A DNA stretch of 64,000 nt. Source: Paenibacillus curdlanolyticus YK9. Its GTDB lineage: Bacteria; Bacillota; Bacilli; Paenibacillales; Paenibacillaceae. The stretch covers positions 186,001 to 250,000 of the forward strand of contig NZ_AEDD01000002.1 of NCBI RefSeq assembly GCF_000179615.1, read 5' to 3'. The position numbers and the translations under genes are program-made. Each line of letters starts with the position of its first letter. The first letter of the stretch is position 1. Below are positions 44,302 to 52,567 of the stretch, piece after piece. The notes beneath the pieces are model-generated. The model was not told the DNA's origin. It made no database searches and worked only from the letters and a program-made list of their open reading frames with translations.

Positions 44302-45012
44302 ATGGCAAATCCAATCAAGCGTGCGGAAGGTTTGGCTCCGGTTTTATCTCAAGATAGCTTCGAGAAGCTGCAAAGCATTATGTATGTGAAGCAAAAGGAA
44401 AAAGGGAGCAGCTTGTTCTGGGAAGGCGATCCTGCGGACAAATTGTTTTACCTGCTTGAAGGACGCGCCAAAACGACCAAGACGTCCGATAGCGGCAGAG
44501 CGCTGACGATGTACTTGCATCAACAGGGGGATCTGCTCGGCCAGATGGACCCGTTTCAGGATTCGGTTCACGGCTTTAGCGCGGAAATAACAGAAGATGC
44601 CCAAGTCGGCATCATTCAGCGCAAGGATCTGGAGGTGCTGCTTTGGCAGCATGGCGATTTAGCGGTCGAGTTCATGAAGTGGATGGGGATGATGCATCGC
44701 CTCACCCAAACCAAATTCCGGGATTTAATGATGTTCGGCAAGCCAGGCGCATTATGCTCGCTGCTCATTCGTTTGAGCAATTCCTACGGAAAAATGAAGG
44801 ACGGACAGATCGTGATCACGTTGAAAATCAACAACACCGAGATGGCCGACATGATCGGAGCAACAAGAGATAGCGTGAACCGGATGCTGAGCGATTTGAA
44901 GAAAGAAAAGGTGGTCGACTACACGAACGGCTGCTTCATCATAAAGGATCTTCCCTATTTGCGCGATGTGTGCCACTGCGAGAATTGTCCGAAGGAAATT
45001 TGCCGGATGTAG
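44302..45012 (+). CDS. fnr: Crp/Fnr-family anaerobic regulator with C-terminal Fe-S cysteines
   Basis: A 236-residue regulator. An N-terminal cyclic-nucleotide-like beta-roll (GSSLFWEGDPADKLFYLLEGRAKTT) is followed by the dimer helix and a winged helix (NNTEMADMIGATRDSVNRMLSDLKKEKVV). The C-terminus reads VCHCENCPKEIC, so the cluster cysteines sit at the end, as in Bacillus-type Fnr, and not at the N-terminus as in E. coli. It probably binds the TGTGA-N6-TCACA sites found in front of the nitrate, nitrite, molybdenum and formate genes of this island. A weak dyad (44177-44192) lies upstream. Confidence 0.93.
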   Translation: MANPIKRAEGLAPVLSQDSFEKLQSIMYVKQKEKGSSLFWEGDPADKLFYLLEGRAKTTKTSDSGRALTMYLHQQGDLLGQMDPFQDSVHGFSAEITEDAQVGIIQRKDLEVLLWQHGDLAVEFMKWMGMMHRLTQTKFRDLMMFGKPGALCSLLIRLSNSYGKMKDGQIVITLKINNTEMADMIGATRDSVNRMLSDLKKEKVVDYTNGCFIIKDLPYLRDVCHCENCPKEICRM

Positions 45013-45072
45013 TGATTTACTAGCCAGATAGCGCAATAGAAGGATGGAACATGGAGGAAAGGAGGCGTACAA

Positions 45073-45507
45073 TTGAAGGGACCGGGGAAAAACGAGCAAA
45101 TGATGCTGGAGCTTGAACGCATACGCGAGAGAAGCGGGAGCGACTTTGTCGCGTATGCGATGCCCGCCGAGCATTATCGGCTTATGCGCTGGAACTTTGT
45201 AATCGGCAGCCGCAATGGTAGAGTAGGCCAAATGAAGCTTAAACCCGGCATTGGCATCGGCGGCATGGTGCTTCGCCATGGCGTGCCCTATACGATCAAT
45301 GACCGTGAGAACCCCTTATTATTGGGAGAATGTCCGGTCATGCTTGCAGAGAAGCTGGCATCAGCGATCGCATTCCCGGTGCCGGCCGAATCATTATGTT
45401 CCTTGAACGGGATATTGCTGCTTGGACGAAGAAGCGATCAGAGGTACGATGTTCACGAAGTGCAAGGACTCCACACTTTCCTGCATATGCTGGTGGAGAG
45501 TGAATAA
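45073..45507 (+). CDS. nreA: GAF-domain protein, NreA-like nitrate sensor
   Basis: A 144-residue single GAF domain from TTG 45073 (GGAGG 7 nt upstream). Its position directly before a NarL-type response regulator and a HisKA_3 kinase matches NreA of the staphylococcal NreABC system, where NreA binds nitrate and modulates the kinase. The GAF core is visible (MKLKPGIGIGGMVLRHGVPYTINDRENP and SAIAFPVPAESLCSLNGILLLGRR). Nitrate binding is inferred from the neighbourhood. Confidence 0.78.
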   Translation: MKGPGKNEQMMLELERIRERSGSDFVAYAMPAEHYRLMRWNFVIGSRNGRVGQMKLKPGIGIGGMVLRHGVPYTINDRENPLLLGECPVMLAEKLASAIAFPVPAESLCSLNGILLLGRRSDQRYDVHEVQGLHTFLHMLVESE

Positions 45508-45551
45508 GCGCATGCGGAGCTAACGCGAGGCGGAGGAGAAGAGGGTGAAGA

Positions 45552-46205
45552 ATGATAACAATCCTAATTGTCGATGATCATGCAATGGTACGTTCCGGAT
45601 TGCGCATGCTGCTGAACGGACAAGCGGATCTAGAGGTTATTGCCGAGGCTTCCGATGGGGATGAAGGCATTCAAGCAGCGCTTGAGCTGCGACCGAATGT
45701 GGTGCTCATGGATTTGAGCATGCCGCATGGCAAGGATGGGCTTACCGCAACTTCGGAGCTTAAGGAGAAGCTTCCGGAGCTTGCCATTCTGGTATTGACT
45801 ATGCACGATGACGACGAATACCTGTTCCGTGCGATTCATGCCGGGGCGGCAGGCTATGTGCTGAAGAACGCGCCGCATGAGGAGCTGCTGACGGCCATCC
45901 GGTCCGTTGCCCGAGGCGATGCCTACTTATACCCGACAGCTACGAAACGGCTGATGAATGACTATGTGGAACGAATGAAGCGCGGCGAAAGCGGCGATGT
46001 CTACCATTCGTTGTCGGATCGCGAGAAGGAAGTGCTTGGCTTAACGGCCAAGGGTTACGCGAACAAAGAGATCGCCGAGCAGCTCGTCATTAGCGTGAAG
46101 ACGGTCGAAACGCATAAGAGCAATGTCATGGAGAAGCTGGGACTGAAGACAAGGCCCGAGCTGATCAAGTATGCGATGAAAAAGGGGCTGCTGCAATTTG
46201 AATAA
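45552..46205 (+). CDS. nreC: NarL/FixJ-type response regulator (NreC-like)
   Basis: A 217-residue two-domain regulator. The receiver domain has the DD pair (ILIVDDHAMVRSGL), the phospho-Asp in VVLMDLSMPHGKDG and the Lys in GYVLKNAPHEE. The LuxR-type helix-turn-helix is LSDREKEVLGLTAKGYANKEIAEQLVISVKTVETHKSNVMEKL. It overlaps the kinase gene by 8 nt. Likely activates nitrate/nitrite genes together with Fnr. Confidence 0.92.
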   Translation: MITILIVDDHAMVRSGLRMLLNGQADLEVIAEASDGDEGIQAALELRPNVVLMDLSMPHGKDGLTATSELKEKLPELAILVLTMHDDDEYLFRAIHAGAAGYVLKNAPHEELLTAIRSVARGDAYLYPTATKRLMNDYVERMKRGESGDVYHSLSDREKEVLGLTAKGYANKEIAEQLVISVKTVETHKSNVMEKLGLKTRPELIKYAMKKGLLQFE

Positions 46206-47310
46206 GGATGCAACGCCTCCGCATCGAAACGTCATTGCCGAGCATGTCGAAACGCTGCTGTCGCAGTTGGACGACCGCATCGAGAACCTACCATTTCGCA
46301 CGGCGTTGAGGCAGTCTTTAAAGCAGCTCGCAGATGTCAAGTTTGCGCTCGATGAGTCGTCGATCGTTGCTATGACGGATCATAAAGGCAAAATTCAATA
46401 CGTAAACGATAAATTTTGCGAAATATCGCAATATGGTCGGGAAGAACTGCTTGGCAAGGATCATCGCATCATTAATTCCGGCTATCACGGCAAGTCGTTT
46501 ATGGACGAGATGTGGAAGACGATTTTATCCGGGAAAGTATGGAGCGGCGACATTAAGAACAAAGCCAAGGACGGCTCTTACTACTGGGTCAATACGACGA
46601 TCGTGCCGTTCATCAGCGAAGAAGGAACCCCCTACCAGTATCTTGCCATCCGCAACGAAGTAACCCGGCTCAAGCAGGTCGAGGAAGAGCTGCAAGCGAT
46701 GTTAGCGAAGGTGATGACGATCCAAGAGGACGAGCGTCGCAAATTTTCCCGGGAGCTTCATGATGGGATCGGCCAAAGCTTGTTTTCGCTGCTCATTCAA
46801 TTGGACCGCGTCATCGCTGCTCCGAGCCAGATGAATGAGGACCTGAGCGGCATTCGTCATCACGTAGCCGGCATAATTGAAGAGGTGCGCGGATTAGCTT
46901 GGGAGCTTCGCCCTTCGGTGCTCGATGACCTCGGCATCGTACCGGCCATTCGAACGTATATCGATAACTTTTCATCCCATTACGGAATTCGCGTAGCATT
47001 CCACTGCAATTTGCACAAAAGACTCGGATTACAAAGTGAAACCGTCATCTACCGGATTATACAAGAAGCGCTGACGAATATTGCGAAGCACGCAGACGTC
47101 TCGGAAGCGGAGGTTTCCATTCACGAGCATGAATTCGAGGTTGTAGTCCAAGTTGTGGATCGAGGCAATGGATTTGATCTAACTGCCAGAACCCAAGGAG
47201 TAGGCCGATTCAGCATGAATGAGAGGGCTAGAATTGCAGGCGGCAGCTTAGCATTGGAATCTGCACGAGGCCAAGGCACTGCTGTTACGCTGACAATTCC
47301 GAAAACGTAG
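46198..47310 (+). CDS. nreB: PAS-domain sensor histidine kinase (NreB-like)
   Basis: A 370-residue soluble kinase from TTG 46198, overlapping the response regulator gene. A PAS domain (about residues 55-155: [22 protein letters not shown] ... [12 protein letters not shown]) is followed by a HisKA_3 dimerisation domain with the phospho-His in [16 protein letters not shown] and a HATPase_c ([33 protein letters not shown]). NreB of Staphylococcus senses oxygen with four PAS cysteines on an Fe-S cluster; here the PAS has a single Cys, so that sensing mode is unlikely. Confidence 0.85.
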   Translation: MNKDATPPHRNVIAEHVETLLSQLDDRIENLPFRTALRQSLKQLADVKFALDESSIVAMTDHKGKIQYVNDKFCEISQYGREELLGKDHRIINSGYHGKSFMDEMWKTILSGKVWSGDIKNKAKDGSYYWVNTTIVPFISEEGTPYQYLAIRNEVTRLKQVEEELQAMLAKVMTIQEDERRKFSRELHDGIGQSLFSLLIQLDRVIAAPSQMNEDLSGIRHHVAGIIEEVRGLAWELRPSVLDDLGIVPAIRTYIDNFSSHYGIRVAFHCNLHKRLGLQSETVIYRIIQEALTNIAKHADVSEAEVSIHEHEFEVVVQVVDRGNGFDLTARTQGVGRFSMNERARIAGGSLALESARGQGTAVTLTIPKT

Positions 47311-47324
47311 AGGAGCTGAGATGG

Positions 47325-47738
47325 ATGAGCGAAAAAGCATTTGTGATGATTAAACCCGATGGCGTGAAGCGTGGACTAATAGGAGAAATTGTCGGCCGTT
47401 TCGAGCGGAAGGGACTTCAGCTTGTAAGAGCTGAGCTGATGCAGCTTTCGAGTGAAACCGCGCGTATCCATTATGGTCATCTGCAGAGCAAGCCGTTTTT
47501 CCAAGAGCTGGTTGATTACATTACGTCAGGCTTTGTTTTTGCAATGATTGTGGAAGGCAAGGGCGCGGTCAAAAATGCGCGTGCGCTGATCGGTCCGACG
47601 AATCCGGCCGAAGCGCCGCCTGGCACGATCCGCGGCGATTATGGCTTGGATGTCGAGGCAAACATTATTCATGGCTCCGACTCGCCGGACAATGCGGAAC
47701 GGGAAATTAAGCTGTTTTTCCGATCCGAGTCGGCTTGA
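47325..47738 (+). CDS. ndk: Nucleoside diphosphate kinase
   Basis: A 137-residue enzyme that balances nucleoside triphosphates. [19 protein letters not shown] at the start, [18 protein letters not shown] in the middle and the active-site His in [16 protein letters not shown] are all canonical. Length matches the family. AGAGGAGCTGAG precedes ATG 47325. It follows the kinase gene by 14 bp and may share its transcript. Confidence 0.97.
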   Translation: MSEKAFVMIKPDGVKRGLIGEIVGRFERKGLQLVRAELMQLSSETARIHYGHLQSKPFFQELVDYITSGFVFAMIVEGKGAVKNARALIGPTNPAEAPPGTIRGDYGLDVEANIIHGSDSPDNAEREIKLFFRSESA

Positions 47739-47794
47739 CTTGTCGTTAACGCCTCATGTAATAATATCGGTAGAGCGTAATTACATATACCGAT
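47735..47794 (+). promoter_or_regulatory. Promoter and inverted repeat upstream of the cupin gene
   Basis: TTGACT (47735-47740) and TAATAA (47759-47764) are 18 nt apart, the -35 overlapping the ndk stop. Just downstream, ATCGGTA (47766-47772) and TACCGAT (47788-47794) form a 7-bp inverted repeat that would cover the transcription start, a typical repressor site. Regulator unknown. Confidence 0.55.
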
Positions 47795-47810
47795 GGAGGG
47801 TATTCAGACA

Positions 47811-48206
47811 ATGGAGATCAATAGAGTTGGTTCGCGGCCTTCTGCCAAGGGGCATGCCGATTATTTTACTGGAACGGTTCGTCTGGACCCGCTATTCGAG
47901 GCGACTGATCCTGCTCGCGTAGTCGGAGCCAGCGTTACATTCGAGCCCGGCGCTCGAACGGCATGGCATACACATCCGCTCGGTCAGACGATAATCGTGA
48001 CAGCAGGAAGCGGACGCGCGCAGCGCTGGGGTGGCCCGGTTGAAGAGATCCATCCCGGTGACGTTGTATGGTTCCCGCCTGGAGAAAAGCACTGGCATGG
48101 CGCAGCACCAACGACAGCTATGACGCACATTGCGATTCAAGAGCGAATGGACGGCGAGACGGTTGAATGGTTGGAAAAGGTGAGTGACGAGCAGTATCAA
48201 GCGTGA
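47811..48206 (+). CDS. Small cupin-domain protein
   Basis: A 131-residue single-domain cupin. The two metal motifs are visible: [27 protein letters not shown] (His-x-His ... ) and [33 protein letters not shown] lies 11 nt before ATG 47811; ATG 47793 is in frame but has no ribosome site. This type occurs among carboxymuconolactone-decarboxylase-linked and quercetinase-like cupins; its substrate is unknown. Ends in a terminator at 48232. Confidence 0.88.
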   Translation: MEINRVGSRPSAKGHADYFTGTVRLDPLFEATDPARVVGASVTFEPGARTAWHTHPLGQTIIVTAGSGRAQRWGGPVEEIHPGDVVWFPPGEKHWHGAAPTTAMTHIAIQERMDGETVEWLEKVSDEQYQA

Positions 48207-48231
48207 TCGCGAACAAGAGGATTTTCGTTAA

Positions 48232-48257
48232 AAGCCGCATAAGTGCGGCTTTTTTAT
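48232..48257 (+). terminator. Rho-independent terminator after the cupin gene
   Basis: AAGCCGCA (48233-48240), TAAG loop, TGCGGCTT (48245-48252), then a T run. Confidence 0.88.
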
Positions 48258-48284
48258 TTTGCCGATTTATATTATACCCGGGTA

Positions 48285-48802
48285 ATACTTGTAGCCTGTG
48301 AGTACCCTGAACGGGTGTTATCACTCACCTCTATTATGTCCAGCTCAGGTAATCCGAACCTTCCGCAAGCTTCACAGGAAGTCATGGCATTGATGACAAA
48401 ACCAGCCCCAAACCCATTTGAGGATGAAGCAGGATTTTTGGAGAATAGTCTCACTTTTGCCAAGCGCATCGCGGGCACCGGCTATCCGTTTGATGAGGAC
48501 GCTTATCGGGCGCTCATTATGGAGGAAGTCCGGCGAGCCTACGATCCAGGCAGCGTCGGACGACAAATTGCTGCGATCGCTGTCTCCGGTGATAGTCGTC
48601 CGCGGCTGGCGTCCATAAACGTACCATCACTTGTCATTCATGGGCGGACGATCCCCTGTTCGTCCCTGCGTGCGGCGAGGACACGGCATCTGCCATACCG
48701 GGTGCTGAACTGATGGTAGTGGACGGCATGGGACACGACCTGCCGCACCAACTGTACGAAGCAATTGCTGACGGTATAGAGCGAACAGCTCGTCGCAATT
48801 AA
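48285..48802 (+). pseudogene. Alpha/beta-hydrolase pseudogene (5'-truncated and frameshifted)
   Basis: From about 48290 the frame gives CEYPERVLSLTSIMSSSG and runs to VPSLVIHG near 48640, the cap region and next strand of an alpha/beta hydrolase. There the frame breaks. In the next frame the match resumes as DDPLFVPACGEDTASAIPGA and GMGHDLPHQLYEAIADGI, ending at TAA 48800-48802 and carrying the catalytic His. The N-terminal part with the nucleophile Ser is absent, as a terminator lies right upstream. So one truncation and one frameshift are visible. Confidence 0.85.
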
Positions 48803-48858
48803 AGCTTGTTTACTAACAGTAACGCCATTAGAACGAATAGGATGGGAAACAATCGAAT

Positions 48859-48901
48859 AAGCGCCGGTTTCATGACGATTTCGTGAGCTGGCGCTTTTTT
48901 T
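48859..48901 (+). terminator. Rho-independent terminator before the lipoprotein promoter
   Basis: AAGCGCC (48859-48865) pairs with GGCGCTT (48890-48896), followed by a T run; the loop is long (24 nt). Confidence 0.6.
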
Positions 48902-48908
48902 GCAACAC

Positions 48909-48967
48909 TTGACATACCCCCAGTGGGTATATTATACTCTCGTTACAAGAATACCCCAATGGGGTAT
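48909..48967 (+). promoter_or_regulatory. Promoter with two CsoR-like operators
   Basis: TTGACA (48909-48914) and TATACT (48933-48938) are 18 nt apart. ATACCCCCAGTGGGTAT (48914-48930) fills the spacer and ATACCCCAATGGGGTAT (48951-48967), a perfect 7-bp inverted repeat, lies just after the start. Both resemble copper-sensing CsoR sites. No csoR gene is in the window. Confidence 0.75.
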
Positions 48968-48998
48968 GTGTAAAGCCAGATCAAGTGGAGGTTTAATG

Positions 48999-49811
48999 AT
49001 GAGAGGGTTAGTATTTGTTATTATTTTAGCCGTTGCGGTAGCGTTGTCCGGCTGTGGGAAAACAACCAGCGATCATAATAGCCATAACAGCCATGAAGTT
49101 GAGCGTGCCGATTCAGCTACAGACAACACAGAGGCAGTATGGACGTTATCAGCCGATCATCCGAGCCCTAATGCTGATGTTACAATTAAAGTGAAAATCC
49201 AGGATGACAGCGGCAAGCCTGTGGAGCAATTCGACATTAATCATGAGAAGAAAATGCATCTGATTATCGTAAGCAAGGATCTATCGTACTTTGACCATAT
49301 TCACCCGGAATATCAGGATAACGGCGAGTTCACGATTACTACGCAGCTGCCAAACGCAGGCGAATTTAAAATGTTTGCCGACTATATCCCATCTGGCGGA
49401 AAGGCAACAACGAAAAGCAACGTCGTGACCGTTCAAGGAACGGCACCTGCGGCGGAGACGCTCGTGCCAGATCTTGAGAAGGAGCAAATGATCGACGGCA
49501 AAAAGGTATCGCTAGATTTCGATAGCCTGCAAGCGAATAAAGAGGTAAACATGACCTTCCATATGACAGATGCCCAAACAAACAAGCCAGTTACGGATTT
49601 GCAGCCCTATTTAGGAGCCGTCGGCCATGTTGTTATCCTAAGTGAAGATGCCGAAAATTATTTGCATGTTCATCCAACAGAAGAGAAGGCTAAGGGGCCG
49701 GACGCCAAATTCATGACAAGCTTCCCGTCAAGCGGCAACTATAAAATCTGGGGGCAATTCAAACAAAACGGGAAAACATTCATTGTACCTTTTGTTGTGA
49801 ACATTCCTTAA
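48999..49811 (+). CDS. Copper-type His-rich lipoprotein (YtkA/FixH-like repeats)
   Basis: A 270-residue secreted lipoprotein: signal helix LVFVIILAVAVALSGCGK with the lipobox Cys at residue 19, then a His-rich linker (HNSHNSHE). Two beta-sandwich repeats follow; each carries a histidine pair close to the same place (DHIHPEYQDNGEF and LHVHPTEEKAKGPDAKF). GGAGG 7 nt before ATG 48999 fixes the start. The two CsoR-like operators and the histidines suggest copper binding at the outer membrane face. It is a single-gene unit with its own terminator. Confidence 0.82.
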   Translation: MRGLVFVIILAVAVALSGCGKTTSDHNSHNSHEVERADSATDNTEAVWTLSADHPSPNADVTIKVKIQDDSGKPVEQFDINHEKKMHLIIVSKDLSYFDHIHPEYQDNGEFTITTQLPNAGEFKMFADYIPSGGKATTKSNVVTVQGTAPAAETLVPDLEKEQMIDGKKVSLDFDSLQANKEVNMTFHMTDAQTNKPVTDLQPYLGAVGHVVILSEDAENYLHVHPTEEKAKGPDAKFMTSFPSSGNYKIWGQFKQNGKTFIVPFVVNIP

Positions 49812-49835
49812 GGAAGCAGCTTGCCCATACAGCAT

Positions 49836-49882
49836 AAAAAACAGGAAAATGCGAACCCGGTGGGCGCATCTTCCTGTTTTTT
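49836..49882. terminator. Bidirectional terminator
   Basis: AAAAAACAGGAA (49836-49847) pairs perfectly with TTCCTGTTTTTT (49871-49882); an inner ATGCG/CGCAT stem extends it. It serves the lipoprotein gene and the opposing DUF2935 gene. Confidence 0.88.
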
Positions 49883-49893
49883 ATCGTACAGCT

Positions 49894-50709
49894 TTAATGC
49901 CAAGCGCCTTGATTAGGAGACGGTTTCCCAGTCAAACTATTTTCGAACATATCGATAATCGCTAGGAATCGCTCCGCTTCCCGATAGACATGATCAGCAA
50001 GAAGAGGATGAATGATGCTTTTGATCCGGCAGGCCGCGATCAGGTCACGTGCTGTCTTTTTAAAATCCCGAAGGCTGGCGACGGATACCCGATTTTGGTC
50101 CAAAAATTGACTTAAAAGCGGTTGGGTTTGCGATTGAGGTCGCATCGAACTTAGATCCTGCGCTTGCCAAAGCAACTGATCAAAATCATGGCTAAAATCA
50201 CGTGCTTGTTCGACTAGTTTTCGCTCGGAAGGATCGAGTAAATGTCCGATGAATTTGGCATGGTCAGCCATTATTTTCAAGAAGAAAACATTCTCATCAA
50301 TGATCGCATCCGCTAATGGCTCTAATTGGCCGTTATTGAGTTGTGCGAGCCGATTTCTAAAATAGTTCGCTTCTCTGCTGGTGTGGTCAACTAAGAGCGG
50401 AAAATTATTGGCGCCGGGCAGCTTGCAAGTCAAAATTAATCCGAGTACTTTGCGTTTGAAGACCCAAATGTGCGAAGCGGCATTATAAACCTCTACATTA
50501 AACGTCTGAATTTGCTGTGGGTCGGTCGCTGTCGTAAACGCATGCGCTTTCGCTTCAATTTGCTCGAAAAGCCGGTAAAAACCGTCTGCTTCCTGAATTA
50601 ATTGTGTATCTTCACACCGAAAGCCGAGCTTTAAAAAAAGCGAATGCTCTTTCATGATTCTTGACCAAAAACGAATCTCATCAAGCGAACGCGCAACAAA
50701 CGCATCCAC
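49894..50709 (-). CDS. DUF2935-family protein
   Basis: A 271-residue helical protein with two related halves, each of four-helix type. The family signature RSLDEIRFWSRIMKEHSLFLKLGF is at the N-terminus, with further His/Glu-bearing helices (LVDHTSREANYFRNRL, ENVFFLKIMADHAKFIGHLL, LLADHVYREAERFL) that resemble a ferritin/hemerythrin-like metal site. I choose GTG 50709, because GGAGGGG lies 8 nt upstream; ATG 50733 would place that ribosome site inside the gene. Function of the family is unknown; metal binding is suggested by the conserved His/Glu. Confidence 0.85.
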   Translation of the reverse strand: MDAFVARSLDEIRFWSRIMKEHSLFLKLGFRCEDTQLIQEADGFYRLFEQIEAKAHAFTTATDPQQIQTFNVEVYNAASHIWVFKRKVLGLILTCKLPGANNFPLLVDHTSREANYFRNRLAQLNNGQLEPLADAIIDENVFFLKIMADHAKFIGHLLDPSERKLVEQARDFSHDFDQLLWQAQDLSSMRPQSQTQPLLSQFLDQNRVSVASLRDFKKTARDLIAACRIKSIIHPLLADHVYREAERFLAIIDMFENSLTGKPSPNQGAWH

Positions 50710-50857
50710 GATCCAATCCCCTCCAGTCTTCATTCTTTTAAGCTATATGCCTGCTGACGGGTTTGATTACATTAAATTATGGGAGCACAAAATAATCTTG
50801 TTGACTCTGAACCGCTAAATGACTTATCATAGCCGGATATGTTAGGGGGATTACTTC

Positions 50858-51109
50858 ATGGCAAAAGCGAAAGTACCGAAGCGACCGACACGAGACGAGT
50901 TTGTCTTAGAGGAAATAGGAAACCAAATCACTGAGGCGTATAACGAGAAATCAGATATCCTTCTCACCATATGGGGATGGGAAGAGCCATTGCGCGGACA
51001 GATCGTTCACTTGGATTCCAGAACAGGCAAGGTACACGTTCAGACGAAGGAAGAAACCGTTAAGGTTCCGTTCATGGACATTATGAGCTTGGATTACCCG
51101 CGGGATTAA
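50858..51109 (+). CDS. YolD-like protein
   Basis: An 83-residue protein of the YolD-like family: KRPTRDEFVLEEIGNQITEAYNEKSDILLTIWGWEEPLRGQIVHLD, ending in VPFMDIMSLDYP. In Bacillus, YolD-like genes are often next to Y-family polymerase genes, but none is present here. TTAGGGGG precedes ATG 50858. Followed by a hairpin terminator at 51187. Function unknown. Confidence 0.85.
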   Translation: MAKAKVPKRPTRDEFVLEEIGNQITEAYNEKSDILLTIWGWEEPLRGQIVHLDSRTGKVHVQTKEETVKVPFMDIMSLDYPRD

Positions 51110-51186
51110 CAAGCATCAGGATGATCATTTGATGAATCATATCGCCTGAAAAACGTAAGCTTCCTCAAACTGAGGGGACTCTGGCT

Positions 51187-51213
51187 GTCGAGAAAGTCTC
51201 GACGGCCTTTTTT
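51187..51213 (+). terminator. Rho-independent terminator after the YolD-like gene
   Basis: GTCGAGA (51187-51193), AAG loop, TCTCGAC (51197-51203), then GGCC and six T. Confidence 0.88.
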
Positions 51214-51238
51214 CGTGTAATCAGGGTCAAAAGAAAGC

Positions 51239-51442
51239 GCGCTAATCGGTCGGTGAACGGACCGGAGTACGGATAGGGAAGAAAAAAGTGCGCTAATCGG
51301 TCGGTGAACGGACCGGAGTACGGATAGGGAAGAAAAAAGTGCGCTAATCGGTCGGTGAACACGCCGGAGTGCGAATAGGGAAGAAAAAAGTGCGCTAATC
51401 GGTCGGTGAACGCGCCGGAGTACGGATAGGGAAGAAAAAAGT
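51239..51442. repeat. Four tandem copies of a 51-bp unit
   Basis: Units start at 51239, 51290, 51341 and 51392; a broken fifth begins at 51443. Units 1 and 2 are identical; unit 3 differs around ACGCC...GTGCGAATA and unit 4 at one place (CGCGCC). Each begins GCGCTAATCGGTCGGTGAAC and ends with an AAGAAAAAAGT tract, and units 1-2 can fold CGGTC/GACCG hairpins. Tandem and exact in spacing, so recent expansion is likely. Confidence 0.92.
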
Positions 51443-51511
51443 GTGCTATTCATTCGGCAGCACATTGATCAAATCAAATCATAAAGGATCAGTAGGCGCC
51501 CCAAACTAGGG

Positions 51512-51548
51512 TTGAATAAAAATTCAAATATATGTATAGTTATTCATT
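51512..51548 (+). promoter_or_regulatory. Two ArgR/AhrC-type ARG boxes upstream of argC
   Basis: TTGAATAAAAATTCAA (51512-51527) is a near-perfect dyad of ARG-box type. TGTATAGTTATTCATT (51533-51548) is a second, weaker one. Their centres are about 20 bp apart (two helical turns), the usual ARG-box pairing. They lie 23-59 bp before the argC start, fitting arginine-dependent repression. Confidence 0.75.
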
Positions 51549-51570
51549 GTGAAAAGGGGGTTGCTACGCT

Positions 51571-52539
51571 ATGAAAGTATTTGTAGATGGCCAGTATGGT
51601 ACGACAGGTTTGAAAATACATGAAAGACTTGTTCAACGGAATGATGTCGAGCTTTTATCAATTAACGAGGAGCATAAGAAGGACCCTCACATCCGAATTC
51701 AATTTATGAATGAAGCAGATGTTGTGTTCTTGTGTTTGCCAGACCAAGCTGCTCGAGAGGCTGTAACGCTTATCACAAATCCTCACACTCGAATTATTGA
51801 CAGCAGTACGGCATTTCGTACCGATGATGCTTGGGTCTATGGCTTGCCTGAATTATCCAATGTACAAAAGGGTGCCATAGCCAACGCTAATCGCGTGTCG
51901 GTGCCAGGCTGTCACGCCACTGCATTTGCACTAGCCATTCGTCCACTTGTTCAGTGTGGAATGCTTCCTCGCGATTATCCAATTAGCTGTCACTCCTTGA
52001 CCGGTTATAGCGGTGGAGGCAGGGCATTAATCGAACGATATGAGTCAGACAGCACTACCGAGTCAATCGATCGGTTCAATCGTACGCAGCACTACAGCTT
52101 AAATTTGGACCATAAGCATTTACCTGAGATGCAGAAGTTTACCGATCTTGCTTTCCAGCCAGTATTCCTTCCGACGGTATGCAATTTCTACAATGGCATG
52201 GTTGTGACTGTTCCAGTGGTTACACGCCTGCTTCCTAATCAACCTAGCCTCCAAAATATTCATACTGCTCTTACCGACTATTATCAAGGGGAAGCGTTCG
52301 TAAAAGTCATCCATCCGGAGGCTACAAAGGGAATGAGTCAATCAAACCTCGATCCGACATTATGCAATGGAACCAATAACGCTGAGATTTTTGTCCTAGG
52401 GAACGACGATCAAGTTCTTATTGCATGCAGATTGGACAATCTCGGAAAGGGCTCCTCGGGAGCAGCCGTTCAAAACATGAACCTCATGCTGGGAATAGAG
52501 GAGGGATTGGGCTTAACTCGTAGAAATAACAAAACTTAG
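51571..52539 (+). CDS. argC: N-acetyl-gamma-glutamyl-phosphate reductase (short type)
   Basis: A 322-residue enzyme of arginine biosynthesis, NADPH-dependent. VFVDGQYGTTGLKIHERL is the nucleotide motif and the catalytic Cys is in VSVPGCHATAFALAIRPL; HSLTGYSGGGR follows. Length and the early QYGTTGL pattern place it in the shorter ArgC type 2 group. AAAAGGGGG precedes ATG 51571. No other arg gene is near, so it is an orphan, yet it keeps ARG boxes. Confidence 0.95.
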   Translation: MKVFVDGQYGTTGLKIHERLVQRNDVELLSINEEHKKDPHIRIQFMNEADVVFLCLPDQAAREAVTLITNPHTRIIDSSTAFRTDDAWVYGLPELSNVQKGAIANANRVSVPGCHATAFALAIRPLVQCGMLPRDYPISCHSLTGYSGGGRALIERYESDSTTESIDRFNRTQHYSLNLDHKHLPEMQKFTDLAFQPVFLPTVCNFYNGMVVTVPVVTRLLPNQPSLQNIHTALTDYYQGEAFVKVIHPEATKGMSQSNLDPTLCNGTNNAEIFVLGNDDQVLIACRLDNLGKGSSGAAVQNMNLMLGIEEGLGLTRRNNKT

Positions 52540-52567
52540 TTAAGAAACGAGGGGGAGAAATAATAGG

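Larger units (their letters stand above)
51110..51570. other. Gene-free region with terminator, 51-bp repeats and argC promoter
   Basis: Holds the YolD-like gene terminator (51187-51213), the tandem repeat at 51239-51442 and the ArgR-type sites at 51512-51548. A minus-strand frame stays open through the repeat only because the unit is 51 bp (17 codons); it has no ribosome site. Confidence 0.6.

Noticed and set aside
51106..51465. 119-codon frame on the minus strand through the 51-bp repeat
   Set aside because: Open only because the repeat length is a multiple of three; no ribosome site, repetitive low-information product, and it runs through a terminator.
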